A DNA stretch of 64,000 nt from Linum tenue (Eukaryota > Streptophyta > Magnoliopsida > Malpighiales > Linaceae), in NCBI GenBank assembly GCA_946122785.1, contig CAMGYJ010000009.1, forward strand, positions 7,718,937-7,782,936, in the 5' to 3' direction. The notes under the pieces were generated by a model. The model saw only the letters and a list, made by a program, of their open reading frames with translations. It did no database searches and was not told where the DNA came from. The position numbers were made by a program, and so were the translations under genes. This document shows, piece by piece, positions 21,219 through 33,603 of this stretch (its first letter is position 1; each line of letters opens with the position of its first letter).

Positions 21219-22330
21219 ATACAAGCTAGATGGTTTTCATAGCAGGTCCAGAACCAGTTATCCGTACAACAATAAGGTGTTCAAATGGTTACCATAGTAA
21301 TTACCAAACAAAACAAAATTCTATTAATCATGGAATATAATATTATAACCAAACCGTCCAAACTAACACAACAACCAAATTAACCAAATTAAAGATTAAT
21401 CGATTTGGTTAATTGGTTAACCAAAATAACAAATATAGCATCACATTATCATTAAGTGGCATATTCAGTTAATGCATCAATTCACAATTTATATGATGAG
21501 TAAAATATTATAATGAACACATGGTTATGATTAACCCTTACAAAAATACATGCAAATAGTGCAATTATATTACAGTTAATAGAAGTATTCACCTAACAAA
21601 AATATATATATGTCAATAGTATGCAGTTAATTAATTATTGTGATTGTGTGAATTGAATTAGTCTCTTAGCAATTGTCATAGGTTGAAATAGATCTTCCTT
21701 TCAAGTTTTCATTTAATATATTGTATGAGTTATCTAAATTTGGCGTTCATATATGATGGTCTCCACTCTACAAATACAAATATATAGATGAAACTCGGGA
21801 TGAAACCTCGATGTGGACGGTGGATAGTGTCTATTGAAATGAGCCATAAGCTTAATGCCCCATATACGATAGCCTAGATCGAGGTGACTGAAACATGGAT
21901 TTAGGGGAGGCGTACTCGGAGGCGTGTGGATAATCACAAAAGCCCACGGAAAAGAGCTCACTCACCACATTCGATTAACCCTACTTTACAACCTTAGCTA
22001 GGAGGATTCGACCCTAGGCAACCATCTCATCTCTAAAGTTCTCCCAACCACTTGGTTAGTTGTTTATTTTGCCTTAGGAGTAGGTTAATTTAGCTAAAAC
22101 CCCTCACCAAACTTCCATCCCGATTAGATAGTAGTTCGGAGCGAAGTAATAATACACTTAAGGATCACTTGGAATACGACCGAGCAACTTTACTACAACC
22201 CTAGCTAGGTTATACTTGGCTTAGTTAGGATTGATTAGAGAGTGTGCTTCGAATTTATAAATTTAAAGCTCGATCGCACACCGGAGCACGATCACAACAT
22301 CCAAGTGACCTTGCAATTTTGACAAGAATT
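21219..22330. other. intergenic, probably decayed retroelement DNA
   Basis: No gene is seen. On the minus strand, phrases such as GGTCGAATCCTCCTAGC near 22000 resemble LTR or leader regions of plant gypsy elements, but no boundaries could be set. Confidence 0.35.
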
Positions 22331-22334
22331 GGCA

Positions 22335-22615
22335 GACTAAAATCCTGCAATCATCATGGCCAATTTGTTGTGGAACAATCTGCAATGCTGAAGACCCAAT
22401 CATCGAAGCTGACATTGATGCCTTTTTTCGCTAGGAAAACACCAACATATTTGAAAATTTGTTGTCCATCTAGTGCATGGTAAACCTTTGCATAGTTCTC
22501 ATTAGGTTTGATGTTGTCCAACATGATTGTTTGCTTCTTCTTCATGTCTATAGCATACACCATGTAATGTTTGCCAAAAAAACGTTGGAAATAACAGTTG
22601 TACCATGAAAGGAAA
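22335..22615 (-). pseudogene. Ulp1-type (C48) protease fragment, frameshifted
   Basis: The minus-strand frame gives HYMVYAIDMKKKQTIMLDNI, which matches the Ulp1 His...Asp core with the canonical 17-residue spacing between His and Asp, then DDWVFSIADCSTTNWP. The frame then stops (tandem TGA), but shifted by one base it reads DDCRILV, where the family has the catalytic Cys in DCG. A frameshift thus lies just before the nucleophile, and Gly is Arg. Such domains are carried by plant MULE and CACTA transposons, so this is probably transposon debris. Confidence 0.6.
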
Positions 22616-22625
22616 GGAAGAAATA

Positions 22626-22722
22626 ATACTCAAATGTTGTAGACTAATACTCAAACATTGCAGACTAATACTCAAACGTAGCAGAATAATACTCAAACAT
22701 TCCAGGCTAATAGTCAAACGTT
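22626..22722. repeat. about 20-bp tandem repeat, five imperfect copies
   Basis: The unit AATACTCAAACATTGCAGACT is repeated with a few substitutions from 22626 to about 22722, directly beside the Ulp1 fragment. Confidence 0.85.
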
Positions 22723-24800
22723 AATTACTCGTACTGAAATGTGAAGGGATTAATACTGAAATGCTTACATAGTGGCATGATGCAAAGTCAGCATCTCGTA
22801 ATATTATGTGTTGCAGGTACTGGACATACATCCACCCAAGGCGAACTCGGGGATGATGTTGTTATCTGAGGACCAGAAATGGATGACGATTTCACATTAA
22901 GTTTTCTTATGACTAAGTGATCGACAATGCAGAAGACGAGTGCGAGGTAGACTTGAGGACAATTAGGAAATGGAAGGGACCCACTTTCTAGGATTGGCTG
23001 AAAGGGGTGTATACTCGCCAATAGCAAGTAAAGCAGAAGATCCTTTGCCAGGTTGCCCACATGCACCTACAACATACGACACCTAGGAAGGTCCTGCATG
23101 AGTTGCACGACTGTCACTTTTCCAGGTTAGCTTGGTTATATCTCATCCACCCTTTTGACCACCAACATTTCTTCGAACATTAACTTCAAGACTGAGTTCT
23201 TCAACATATGAGATGGCTTGCCAATACCGTCACACTAGAAAGTGACCAAGTGTAACCACAAACTAATGCGTAGTATAGCTAACCTCTACCGGCGTAAGCT
23301 AACCGAGGCAATAAGATTCAAACTTCCTATGTTGGGTTCTAAACCAGTGCAGAGCAGTGAATAGACTTCTCGACTAAAGTCGTCGATTCACTACTTACAA
23401 TTCAAGATGCTCTATTGTCCTATGCAGAGATTATCTTTCTAGGTCAAAGCGTGAATCACTAGAATTTGATCAATTAACTAGATATAAATCAATCAATCAA
23501 TCAATCATGGCAAATGGTTTATACAACTCATCTTAACATACAATTTAGGGTTCTTACATACCCAAGTGATAGAGGGGATTACTCCATAAAGAGAGAGTGG
23601 AAAGCTATGCCTGATGTGGAAATCATTGTGTAGATGGAAGAAATCGGCACCAGGTTGTCAATCGTCGCTCCTCGCGGATTGAATCGAGCTCCAATGGTGT
23701 GGGACTCGATCTAGGGCACTCAAGGATCTCTCTTCGTCACTTTCTCTATCTAAACCTCTATTTTTAGCTCCAAAGTTTGAATGCCATGTCAAAACCCGCG
23801 GTTGGCACTAAATAACCCGAGTATCAAATCCCCAACCTGATTACCCGGTTGGGTAATTTGATGACATGTCAGGTTTCTTCAAAACGGCGTGCAACAGGTA
23901 AGTGGTGAAGCCAAATTCACTGGTCGCAAGTATGATTCCCCGTTCGGGGATTAAGGGGTCATGACCGGGGGAAAACCATGGGCAACTTCCCCGGTCTCCT
24001 ATTGTGATTCCCCGGCGGGAGAATTCAGTCCTCGAGCTCCTCCTTTCGTCCACTTGGTGATTTTGACCCGAAACTCGCCTCCAAGCATGCACAGCCGATC
24101 CAAGACCTGAAATATGCCATAAAAGAGCAACCTAGCGTGAAATCTGCTTAAAACACGAGAATCGAACCTCAAACAGTGTAAGAATGGTGGGCAACAACAT
24201 GTGCAAATATCGATTTATCATTCGACAACACTCTACAGTTTGGCATTACCTACTTGTCCATTTGGATGGACAAAAATGATCAGGCCTTCGCAGGCAGGAT
24301 CATCTTGAATAAGGCTTCTTTCAACATGTCCTAACATGATGTTCATATCATGTGGAATGATATGAAAAAAAAAACAAATTAATAAATATTTCTATTATAC
24401 CCACAGGCCACAAGAATGAAGGTTGTGATTTTTGGAAGCCACCACCTCCAGAGTGAGTTACTCTCATTTCATATGGCTTAGTCTTTGCTAATTCAGCCCA
24501 CGCAATTGCAGCTGACTTGATCCGAGATCATACACGACGTTGTATCGCAACGTATGCTTTAAACCTGAGAATGTTTTCTATTACACAGGTAGAATCGAGA
24601 GACACTATTGTAGACCTTCAATTGGCATGAGACATGGGTCTTCGTCATGTCAGAGTCGAGCTAGACTTAATGTGTGCAACTAAACTCCTCACGAGTAAGG
24701 AAATGACGGACCACTAGCATCCAAATATTATCTAGAGGTTAGAGAATTGGTCACTCATAACTAGGAAGTGACTATTTCTTATATTTATCGAGAGAGTAAT
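22723..24800. other. intergenic, unclassified repeat-like DNA
   Basis: No coding homology is recognised. A short (ATCA)n run lies near 23488. The sequence reads like decayed transposon DNA, but no termini or domains could be identified. Confidence 0.4.
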
Positions 24801-26425
24801 AAGTGTGCCAATTTCCTAGTAAATTGATTCGACCTTAACTACACATGTTTTCAACCCATATTCTTGTGACGTTTGAGGCATTTGTATCACCCGAGGTTTG
24901 ATTTTACCCGAGGTTTGTGCATGTTTTAGCAGGTGTAATTGACCTCGGGAGCGAAAGTCGAACAAAAGAGGGCAAAAACGGATCGAAATGGACAGGAAGG
25001 AAAAAGTCACGGCCAAGAACAGATTATCACGTGCGGGAGACCGTGAAGATTCACTTTGACCGTGAAGATTCACTTTGACCGTGAAGATCAACGACTTTCA
25101 GGAGCATTTTCACGCCTCGGGGACAATTCAATTGTCATGGTTAGTCTATCGTGACAATTCCGCCCCGGCCGTGAAGATGTTAAGTGGAACGGTGCGTGTT
25201 TGCCCGAGATAAAGGGCAGGCTTCCAAGATCACGTCCGTGACATCTGCCTAACGGGAGTATAATAGGAGGAGAATCTAAAACTTGAGAAGGGGAATCCTA
25301 GTGAGAGAGTGGTCTTCTTTTCCAGAAATTAGAGAGAGAAACTAAAGAACAAAGGAAGAAGAAGAGGTTTACGGTTTGCTCTTAGCTAGAGGAGTGAAGA
25401 TTTCCATCTCTCAAGGGCGTTTTCAGCAACATGGAAGAAAGACAAGCATCACACCATGGTTCTTTTTCTCCTCTTTGTTGTGATCCCTAGCCTAGCTATG
25501 GTGTAGTTCTCCTTCTCACTTGGATATTGTTAACCCTAACATTTGATATGTGATAGGTTGTATGGATTGAATGTTATGTGGGTGGGTTTGAGTATAATGC
25601 AATATTTGAGGTATTTTCAGAATTCTTGAGTATTGTTCTTCATATATCATAATTAGGTCAAATTGACCTAGGTGGAGGAAATCCCCTTTTTGAGGCTCTA
25701 AGGAGCTAGATTTCTTGACCACTTGGGTCACCCACCTAGGAAAATTGAGGGCAAGCCTCAAACATCGATTTAGTGCCATGAACCTACCATGATTGATTGT
25801 TATGTTGCCATCCGGGTTAGGTTATGAGGGAGTAGTCTTAGCAACCTTTAGTCGATTAGTCAAGAGAGCTAGTTTCCTAGCTTAATTCGGTATTCCAATG
25901 CTAATCGTCTAAGAGAGTCGAGTTTCTCCACTAGTTGCAACCTCCTCACGATATATGACCACACTTTCACACACTAGCATTCCATTCAGTCAATCTTGAT
26001 ACAAGGCTAGGGAGAGCATTATCCGGGTGAAGTCTTCTCTTATTGAAACCAACTCAATTTACTTTCTTTGCTTATTTACAATTGTAGTTCTTTAGCTTTT
26101 AGCCCCAAACCGTTAGCTAGATAGCAATTTAAGCGACTGAAGTAGGAGTACATGGACTACTTGGGTTTACAATTAAAATACTTGCTCTATACTACACCCT
26201 TCTAGAGTTTGCACTTGGGCTTTATTCGAGATTTAATTGTGTAGTTAGGAATGAGTCATTAATCGAGGTTGTTCGTTATCATTTGGTTTTCATGCTATTT
26301 TGATTTCCTATCCTACACTCCATCATTGAATTTTGAATGATCTTCAAGATATTTTCAAACGCTTATTGTATTGAATGAAGGCTGAAATGTGTTGCATACA
26401 TTTGTAAAAAAAAGTTACATATTAT
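24801..26425 (+). repeat. possible LTR or leader of a decayed gypsy-type element
   Basis: Noncoding sequence with phrases typical of long plant LTRs (GTGTAGTTCTCCTTCTCAC near 25502, CACTTGGGCTTTATTCGAG near 26213). A 19-bp direct repeat GACCGTGAAGATTCACTTT starts at 25039 and 25058, with a partial third copy at 25077. No LTR ends were found. Confidence 0.35.
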
Positions 26426-26435
26426 TTTTTAGGGA

Positions 26436-27405
26436 ATGCCTATCATGACTTGGAGAAAACAGTCTACCTCTTCCACAAAGCGATTGACCACTTCTCAACA
26501 AAATGGTCTACCTCTTCGACAAAAAGGTCGATCACTTTTCAAGAAAATGGTCTACCGCTTACATCAAATGGTCTCAGGCAACGGTTTACCGCTTTCGGCA
26601 AGTGGTCGACCTAATAACACGCTGACTTTCAACATACACTCACTTGTAGGAAGCGGCAGACCGCTTTCGCCAAATGGTCTACTGCTTCGAGAGAACGATC
26701 TAATGCTTCTGGCAAACGGCCGACCAGATGACACTGTTACCTTCTATTTACATTGCGATAATAATGGACTATAGAAGGCCTACAATAGGAAATTGTCTTT
26801 TAGTAATACAACATCCTATCACCCGTGTGCAACCAAATCTCTACCCATATTATAGGCTTAGAGAAAAAGAAATAACACCCTCTTTTTACACTTATGGAAT
26901 AAAAACCCATAAAAGTAAGATGATATGAGATTTATGCACGTTGAATATGACACAATTGTATAACAAGTATACTTTAGGTTTTAAGTATATTCAAAACAAT
27001 AATAGAAACAATATTTATCTATCACAAGACAACTTAGGATTAAAACAAGCAAACTTAGAATTTGAAAGAAAGATGAGTCTTTATAAAAATAAGTCCAATC
27101 TAAGAAATAAATATGCACAACATTTAAAAAATCTACGAGAGAACAATCACCAAAAAACTTCTCATCTATACGCAAACTTTTGTACTAATTTTAACTCTCT
27201 TACCAACAAACATATCTATTAATATTGGACTACTCTAATTATATATGATGATGTCGTTAGCAATTCATCAGGTCGACCGATTGTTGGAATCGCTTGATGG
27301 AATAGGTAGACCACTTGGTGAAAGTAACAGACCAATTTTTTCAAAAGTGATAGACCTTTTAGTGTAAAACATAGACCGTTTTCTCCAATTTACGAGACAG
27401 CGTAG
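26436..27405. mobile_element. fold-back element with GGTCTACC arrays
   Basis: The left arm (26444-26770) starts TTGGAGAAAACAGTCTACC and contains about ten degenerate copies of a roughly 20-bp unit with the core GGTCTACCGCTT. The right arm (27262-27395), read on the minus strand, starts TTGGAGAAAACGGTCTATG and contains further copies (GGTCTATCACTTTT, AGTGGTCTACC). The arms are therefore inverted repeats made of tandem motifs around an AT-rich core. Exact ends and a target duplication were not resolved. Confidence 0.6.
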
Positions 27406-28358
27406 TAAAGTCCTATTTTATAATTATCATTTTATAACACACTATTAAGCAATAGTAAAAAAAAAGGTTTAATCCGCTCCCCGCGATGGTTATGTACCAG
27501 CTTCAATCCGCTTTACCCATATGCTTCCCCTTACAAGGTTCCAACCGTGTCCCAATTTGTACACATCTCCTTTTGTAATAGTTCATTGCTTCACCGTACT
27601 CAGAGTACCAGAATGCGTACCAAAGTGCAGCATACATTGTAACCTGCAACACTCTCAACGACAAGGAAGAAAAAGAAAGGTCAGAAAAATATCCTAGCAA
27701 AAGTATCTCATCAGGCCATGCGATGGAAAGAAAGAAACGAGTGGATGGAGAAGATGAAGGTTGGTTTTTTCCTGGCAAGAGGCAAACCGTGTTCTGCTTC
27801 TACTACTCGATTAAAGAGAAAGTCGGCCATGTTCTGTTTAGAATTGACATATCAAGGCAACAAATGAACCAAGTAGCAGAGGAAATATCTTCATGGCAGT
27901 TTCTGCAGGGCCTGCCATGATTATTAGGTTCGCCTAGCAGCCAAAGAAAGAGTCAAGTCACCTATAGGCTAAATCCTCAGTTCAACTGGGTTAATAAATG
28001 CAGCTTTGAGTCAGGTTACTCTTCTCAAGCCATGGTGAATGAACGAATGCATGGATGAATGACATACTTTACTTTTACCAGATAGGGAAGTCGGATTCTT
28101 GGTTGATAACTAACAAGAAACCACTACCCAACCCATGGATGATGAAAAAACCACACAATTGAAGCAACATAATCTCTGTCCACCGTAAAACGTGTCTTTC
28201 AGAGAACCCCACTGTGTCAAGTCCCACAGAAAATGGCCTGTGGGATTGAGCTATCAATTTATGACATTAAATGTCACCAATGTTGCATCTAAATCAATAT
28301 GGTCCCATGTGTTCTTCAGAAGTTTCATCCATGTCACCCAACCTCAGGACCGGCTTCC
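27406..28358. other. intergenic stretch upstream of the second SAUR
   Basis: Several short frames exist on both strands, but none shows recognisable homology. The right end is the SAUR promoter. Confidence 0.45.
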
Positions 28359-28359
28359 A

Positions 28360-28367
28360 GTATATAC
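28360..28367 (+). promoter_or_regulatory. TATA box of SAUR copy 2
   Basis: GTATATAC lies about 110 bp upstream of the SAUR start codon, which fits a compact promoter with a short leader. Confidence 0.5.
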
Positions 28368-28476
28368 TTCCCCATCACCCTCTCCCAAATCTCATCTCAG
28401 CAAATACAGAGAAAGCAAAGAAACCCAAATTAGGATCGCGTACCTTTGGATTCACAGACATTGAATCTTAACCGCC

Positions 28477-28872
28477 ATGTTTAACAAGGATGAAAGCCTC
28501 CGAAGCTTGATGATGCTCAAGCTTTTCACAAGAAAACTGCAAAGGGGTCTCTTGGTGATGGGATCCAGAAGAGGGCAGAGGCTGAAAAGCATTCCTGAGC
28601 TCGACGAAGAAGACAAAGATGCTGGGAAATTGCCTCCCAACGATGTGAAGAAAGGGCAGTTTGCCGTGACTGCAACCAAAGGTGGGAAAACAACTAGGTT
28701 TGTTGTGGAGTTGGATGACTTGAATGATCCAGAGTTTCTTGAATTGCTGGAACAGGCTGAGGATGAATTTGGTTTCGGCCAGGAAGGTGTTCTTGCAGTG
28801 CCTTGTCATCCTGAGGAGCTTCAGAGGGTTCTACATGGAGGGAAAGTGAGAAGAGCAAGTACAGAATGGTAG
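28477..28872 (+). CDS. SAUR family auxin-responsive protein (copy 2)
   Basis: An intronless frame of 131 residues starting at the ATG in CCGCCATGT. The N-terminus is basic (KLFTRKLQRGLLVMGSRRG). The SAUR domain follows: LPPNDVKKGQFAVTATKGG, TTRFVVELDDLNDPEFLELL, EDEFGFGQEGVLAVPCHPEE. Like copy 1 it ends the core with GVLAVPC and has little sequence after it. The two copies differ widely in the N-terminal half, so they are not a recent tandem duplicate. The role is auxin-linked growth control by family membership. Confidence 0.92.
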   Translation: MFNKDESLRSLMMLKLFTRKLQRGLLVMGSRRGQRLKSIPELDEEDKDAGKLPPNDVKKGQFAVTATKGGKTTRFVVELDDLNDPEFLELLEQAEDEFGFGQEGVLAVPCHPEELQRVLHGGKVRRASTEW

Positions 28873-29383
28873 AAGATATAAGTAATAATAATAAAGATAT
28901 ATATATATATATATATTACTGCATTGTATGAGAAGATTTGCCAGCTTTCTTGTCTGAACAGCAGTTTATCCCAGACAATTTGGTTTCTTGTTGCTGAGAG
29001 ATACTAACCATTCTAACTAGTTTCCATTTGGTTATAATGCTTGGATGACTTGTAGAACTTCATTTACAGTCAAATGTTCAGGCAATCATGTTCGAAGTAG
29101 TGAAAATATAATAACATTTCAGTTGCGCATTTCCAGCTCTTTTGCAGAGACTCAGCCACAAGCAGCTTTGGTTTTGCACAGTACCACAGCATTAATAGTT
29201 TTGAGCCCATAAATAGCAACAATGAATATAGCTGAAGCAGGACCAGCAATTTCAGTTATCATTGCATTATCCTCCATATTACAAACACACAAAATCAGGA
29301 GACGAAGGAAGATCTAAATTTATAATAACCTGCGCCCTTTCTCCTGACATCTATCCTGCCGTTTTTATCAAGTGAGTATCATC
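28873..29383. other. SAUR 3' flank and intergenic, with (AT)n
   Basis: A run of about ten AT repeats lies at 28897-28916 just after the SAUR stop. No further gene is present before the lumen-protein stop codon. Confidence 0.7.
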
Positions 29384-30983
29384 TTATTTGACTTCAGAGC
29401 AGTTGTTTGCGCCTACAGGCTCTCTCAAGCAACTGGATATTGCCATCACAGCAGCTTCAATAGATGCATCTTCGCCCTGCATGTACGATAGAATGCAGAT
29501 CAGTTAATCTCATCTAGAAATTGAAATTGTAACACAAAAAAGGTTTTGGTATCATCAGCATCCTTTTTCGTTCTTCCTTATAACTTAACCTTCTCTTTCC
29601 AGTAAAAAATATTGCCATATTTCCCGGCCAGCCGGCTCCAGAAGCTCCGTGGGATGTCCAGATCAACAGAAGCACCAACGTTAAAATTGAGAATATTTCC
29701 TGGTCAAGGAAATGGAGTTAGCATTGTTCAAGTCCACGTATAAAGTTATACAGTTATTGCAAAAAGTTGCAAAGAGTCATCACACCAAACGTTGGATCAG
29801 CAACGAACACGACAGTCCTATCATCCACCTGCCAGAAATCTCTGATCGCCAGCCCTGCGAGCGAAAAGAGCACATAAAAGAAAGAAACAGAAAGCCCAAG
29901 CAAGAAAACTGTCGAAGCACTTTGACAAGAAGTTAATGAGCAGAAGAGAACACCTGGAGTGTCTGGATAATTTTGAGCTAGAACTCTCAACTTGAATCCA
30001 GTCTCCTTTTCAATCTCAGCAATCTCCTGAGTAAGTCTTCTCTCCTAAAAACCATATAAGAACTGGCCATTATTCAGCAAATTTTTATCAGTCTACATAT
30101 TGCGCAAGGGTTGGTGCCTAAACTCAGGCATGAATGTATCAATACCCCTAACAGCAAACAAACGTCTGTTTCCTCACAATTTAAGGCTTTCAAATCCGTA
30201 AGTGAGTAAGGGAAGAAGATTAGGAAATGAGGCTGACAGTGTAACCAAGGAACCCATTTCAGCATAGGACGCTATCTGCTCAACAAATCAGGACTCACAT
30301 GAATGTGACGCCAGTCATTACCACAAATGAACATGTCATTCCTCTCAATTGAAGGTAGCGAAAAGCTAGAATCGAAGCATGGGCGGCAAACAAAGGTTCA
30401 GGAAATGATATTCAACGTCCTCAGTTTCAGATGATAACACATCTTAAATTCAAAGATGTTTTTTTTTATGGTAACTTGAATTCAAACAGAAAAGCATGCA
30501 AGCTCAGTTGGGCAATCAAACAAACAGTTCGAGTGCATTGCATGAGGAAAATACAGCAGAAGTACCTGGCCATCGGAAAGGAATCCAGCGACATCTATGA
30601 CAGTAGTGAACTCCTTGGGAAGCAATTCAGGCTTGTTAACTCCTACTTTTGCTTCCGCAATACCCACCCCTGCAAAATTCGGCTCCAGAGGAAGTAAAAC
30701 ACTAGTTTCCTTTTTCTCTCTAAACCTTCGTCGCAACAAGAAAGAGGAACCGCTGAGGCAGGAGGATGAAGCAAAACTGGCCTGAAAGAGAGAGGCCGAG
30801 AGTGAGAGCTCCCGAAAGCACCAAACTCAACGACTTGGACCTAAAATCATCGACCCAGTTGTCGAATCTGTTCAAAGCACGGATTTGGACGGCGGGCAAC
30901 GACGGACGTGAAGAAGCAGTAGTGGGCAGCGGAATCGCTGCGCGCGAGGAAGCTCTAAACGCAGAAAGATGGAGAAATGCCAT
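29384..30983 (-). CDS. thylakoid lumenal 15.0 kDa protein 2-like (TPM domain)
   Basis: Exons: 30983-30782, 30669-30566, 30044-29954, 29854-29786, 29699-29590 and 29476-29384. They sum to 669 nt (222 residues plus stop). The N-terminus is Ser/Arg/Ala-rich like a plastid transit peptide, then a hydrophobic segment (SLSLVLSGALTLGLSLSG) followed by an AEA site, the layout of a thylakoid-lumen signal. The mature part reads KVGVNKPELLPKEF, IDVAGFLSDGQ, KLRVLAQNYPDTPGLAI, DRTVVFVADPTFGN, LDIPRSFWSRLAGKYGN and EAAVMAISSCLREPVG, the known plant lumen protein with a TPM fold. Exon 1 joins exon 2 only with a GC donor (TTTCAG|GCCAGT); the other five exons are GT-AG. Function in the lumen is not established. 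Confidence 0.85.
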
Positions 30984-31729
30984 TGCTTTACCAGGAAACT
31001 CCCTCCGTGACCTGAACTCCGGACAACCAGTCGTGAAACTGAAAACCGGCCTATTTATGGTTCAGGATAAGACCGTCATCCAACTTTTGGCGCGTACAGC
31101 TTTTCATTTCACGTAGCGTGACTCACTACACGCGTCTCCGCTGCTCAGTTCCTGAACTTGAGAAAGTCTCTCAACAACTACAGCTTACATCTGTTTTCAC
31201 CAACTCACTCGGGCACACATTTCTTTTCTCGTATTAGATCGCAAGGTGCAAGCTAAACTTACGAGCTCACCTTTGAGAAACTATTGCTCGAAGCAATATG
31301 AACAAGTGACTACTGGACTATCCAGATTAACAAGTTCATTTACGAACGAACATCGAACACATTATGCCTTCCTGGAAAGAACACGGGTAGTACTTAGCAG
31401 TCATCCCTGAACCGCCGTCATTGGTTTTATTATCAAGTTCCACACACATTAGACAGACAAATTGAAATTGTGTACTGAATCTTCCCACATAAACATGAAG
31501 CTCATCTAGTAGATAATATAAAGCAATTGACGATCGGGATTGAAGGGAGTAGAGCAAGTTTATGATGAGCGATGAACAATGGACGAAAGAGTAAAGCTCC
31601 AGCTAGGAAGCTACTATATTCAAGGTGTTCAAATTCACAATGACAAGCATCGCAAAACGAAGGCTGCATCTACTAGCTACAACCCCAATTGTCCATTCGC
31701 CACAATGATCGAAACAAGAGAGGCAGAGC
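30984..31729. other. intergenic between lumen protein and complex I gene
   Basis: It holds the lumen-protein promoter on the left and the 3' flank of the ESSS-type gene on the right. No other gene is seen. Confidence 0.6.
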
Positions 31730-33603
31730 CTAAGGGAAGTAGTACGGCCAGTTGTAATAATACGAATCTCGGTGGTCCTTGTCCATGTACTCGTTCCACT
31801 GCACAAAAAAACACGTGTTATTCCACATGAAACAATGATCCTACTACAAAGTTGGACGGAGATAATACAGCAAACTGTACAAGTTCTTGGAAGCAGTTTG
31901 ACGATGTACCTTAAATTTGTAGGGCTGATTCTTGGCCCTAGCTTTCTTCCAGTGATACTGCTCAAATAAGAATGCCTTGTCGTGCCAACTGCATGACAGA
32001 AAAAGCAATATGCAAAGTGACTGACCGATGCATATGGGGAGATAAACAAGGCTTGTTGCTACTTCAATTGTATACAACACATAATCATGAACACGGCAGC
32101 CACTTATGCTGCAATAGAAGTTCATCCCCTTTGGAAGTGGACGCAGTTGAATTTTTCTGTGGGGCTGAATGGGGTGTGTTCAGTGTCATCCAACACAGGC
32201 AGTTACATATTAATGGCTGGGATCACTATCCAACAACATCAGCCCCGTGCATATACATCAGCACCCAAACCAAACCCAACTAGGAGGGAAAAGAAAAGGT
32301 TGAATAAACTGGTGAAAGCATTATCCAAGTGCATAGACATGAGCTCCCTATCTAAACCCACCTCGGAGGGAAAAGAAAACCTTGAATAAACTGACTGGTG
32401 AAACAATAGCCGTATGTCATAGGTCTTAGGACTGCAAGAAACTGAAAAGAGAGCAATCTAACATAGCAGAAGCAGATATCCTAACCCTTATAGCATCAAT
32501 ATCTACTGTAAACCCTCATACAGATCAAGATTAGAAAGATGAAGAGACATTTCCAAACCAAGTGAGATCATAATGGGATCTCAAGCATCATTTAGCTACT
32601 AGCTAAGAACGAACATAGAAACAGGAAGTCTCCCCAAATACCAAATCCAACAACAAGCAGGAAAAAATTGCAAGACACGTATTGCAAGCAAGGAAAAAAA
32701 AACCCGTGAACTTTGATCATTTACATGTTGTGTGCATCAAAACTGAAACTCGTTTCAACATTTCAGTCCCTCCCTTAGTGTATCACACACACTAACCTTC
32801 CAACATCAAGCGATGCCTCAACATCTAATACTTAACATGACCGTTTCGAAATCAACATAGGTCCTAACCAAATCAAAAGCTGATATAAAATAACGAAGAA
32901 ACCTAAAGTTGACAGACATGAAATGGGGAAAAATAAAAAGCTTTTGTGGAAGCTCATCCTTTTCAGAAATGGCATTTCCGGCAAAAGAAATTTAGCCCCG
33001 CATTTAGTTAACAGATTGATTGAAACAAAGCCCTATCTCGCACATCTTAGCACAACAATCTATCATAGCAGAAGCAGACGTCCTGCCACATACAGCATCA
33101 ATATCTACTCAATCACGTCCAAACAGGCAATGGGAAGCTAGAAGAGAAGCAGAAGTCCTGCCACATACAGCACCAATATCTACTAAAGCACGCCCAAGCA
33201 GTCAATGACATTCTAGGGAGAAGCTACAAGAGAAGACAGCGGGATTCAAAGACCCTATTTGGCTACTGGTGCAAGCTGTGCAACCACAAAGACAAGTCGC
33301 CCAAATATCCGATCCAAGAACACTAAAACCAGCAAATCAACAAGGGAATTGTATACAAAACCAGTTAAGAAGTTTGTTCATTTCAACGTTCTGGTGCATT
33401 CAAACTGCAATTAAATGGTAGACGAACGAAGAGAGAGATAGAGAAGCGTACTTGAACTGGTTAGTGAGATGCCACATGTAGGGATTGACCCAGGTGAGAG
33501 CAGAGAAAGCAGCCGACCCAATCCATATGTTGAAGAACCTGTCCGGGTCCGCGTGCGGCACTCCGGGGTCGCCCCGATACGCATTTCCAAAGTACTTCTC
33601 CAT
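31730..33603 (-). CDS. mitochondrial complex I subunit, ESSS/NDUFB11-type
   Basis: Exons: 33603-33452, 31988-31910 and 31798-31730. They sum to 300 nt (99 residues plus stop), with GT-AG borders and a 1.46-kb first intron. The product starts MEKYFGNAYRGDPGVPHADP, has one membrane-like segment (FFNIWIGSAAFSALTWVNPY), then WHDKAFLFEQYHWKKARAKN and ends DSYYYNWPYYFP. This matches the small single-span plant complex I subunit known as ESSS, in the mitochondrial inner membrane arm. An open frame runs 100 codons upstream of the chosen Met, but it is treated as 5' leader because family members begin at MEKYFG. Family naming is from memory of plant complex I lists. Confidence 0.8.
32283..33200. repeat. 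dispersed repeats in the ESSS-type intron
   Basis: AGCAGAAGCAGA...CATCAATATCTACT recurs three times (about 32465-32507, 33067-33109 and 33145-33184), and GGAGGGAAAAGAAAA twice (32283, 32366). They lie inside intron 1 and explain part of its length. Confidence 0.75.

Noticed and set aside
30676..30719. 43-nt GT-AG intron in the lumen protein gene
   Set aside because: Too short for a plant intron, and it would insert extra residues between the hydrophobic core and the AEA site.
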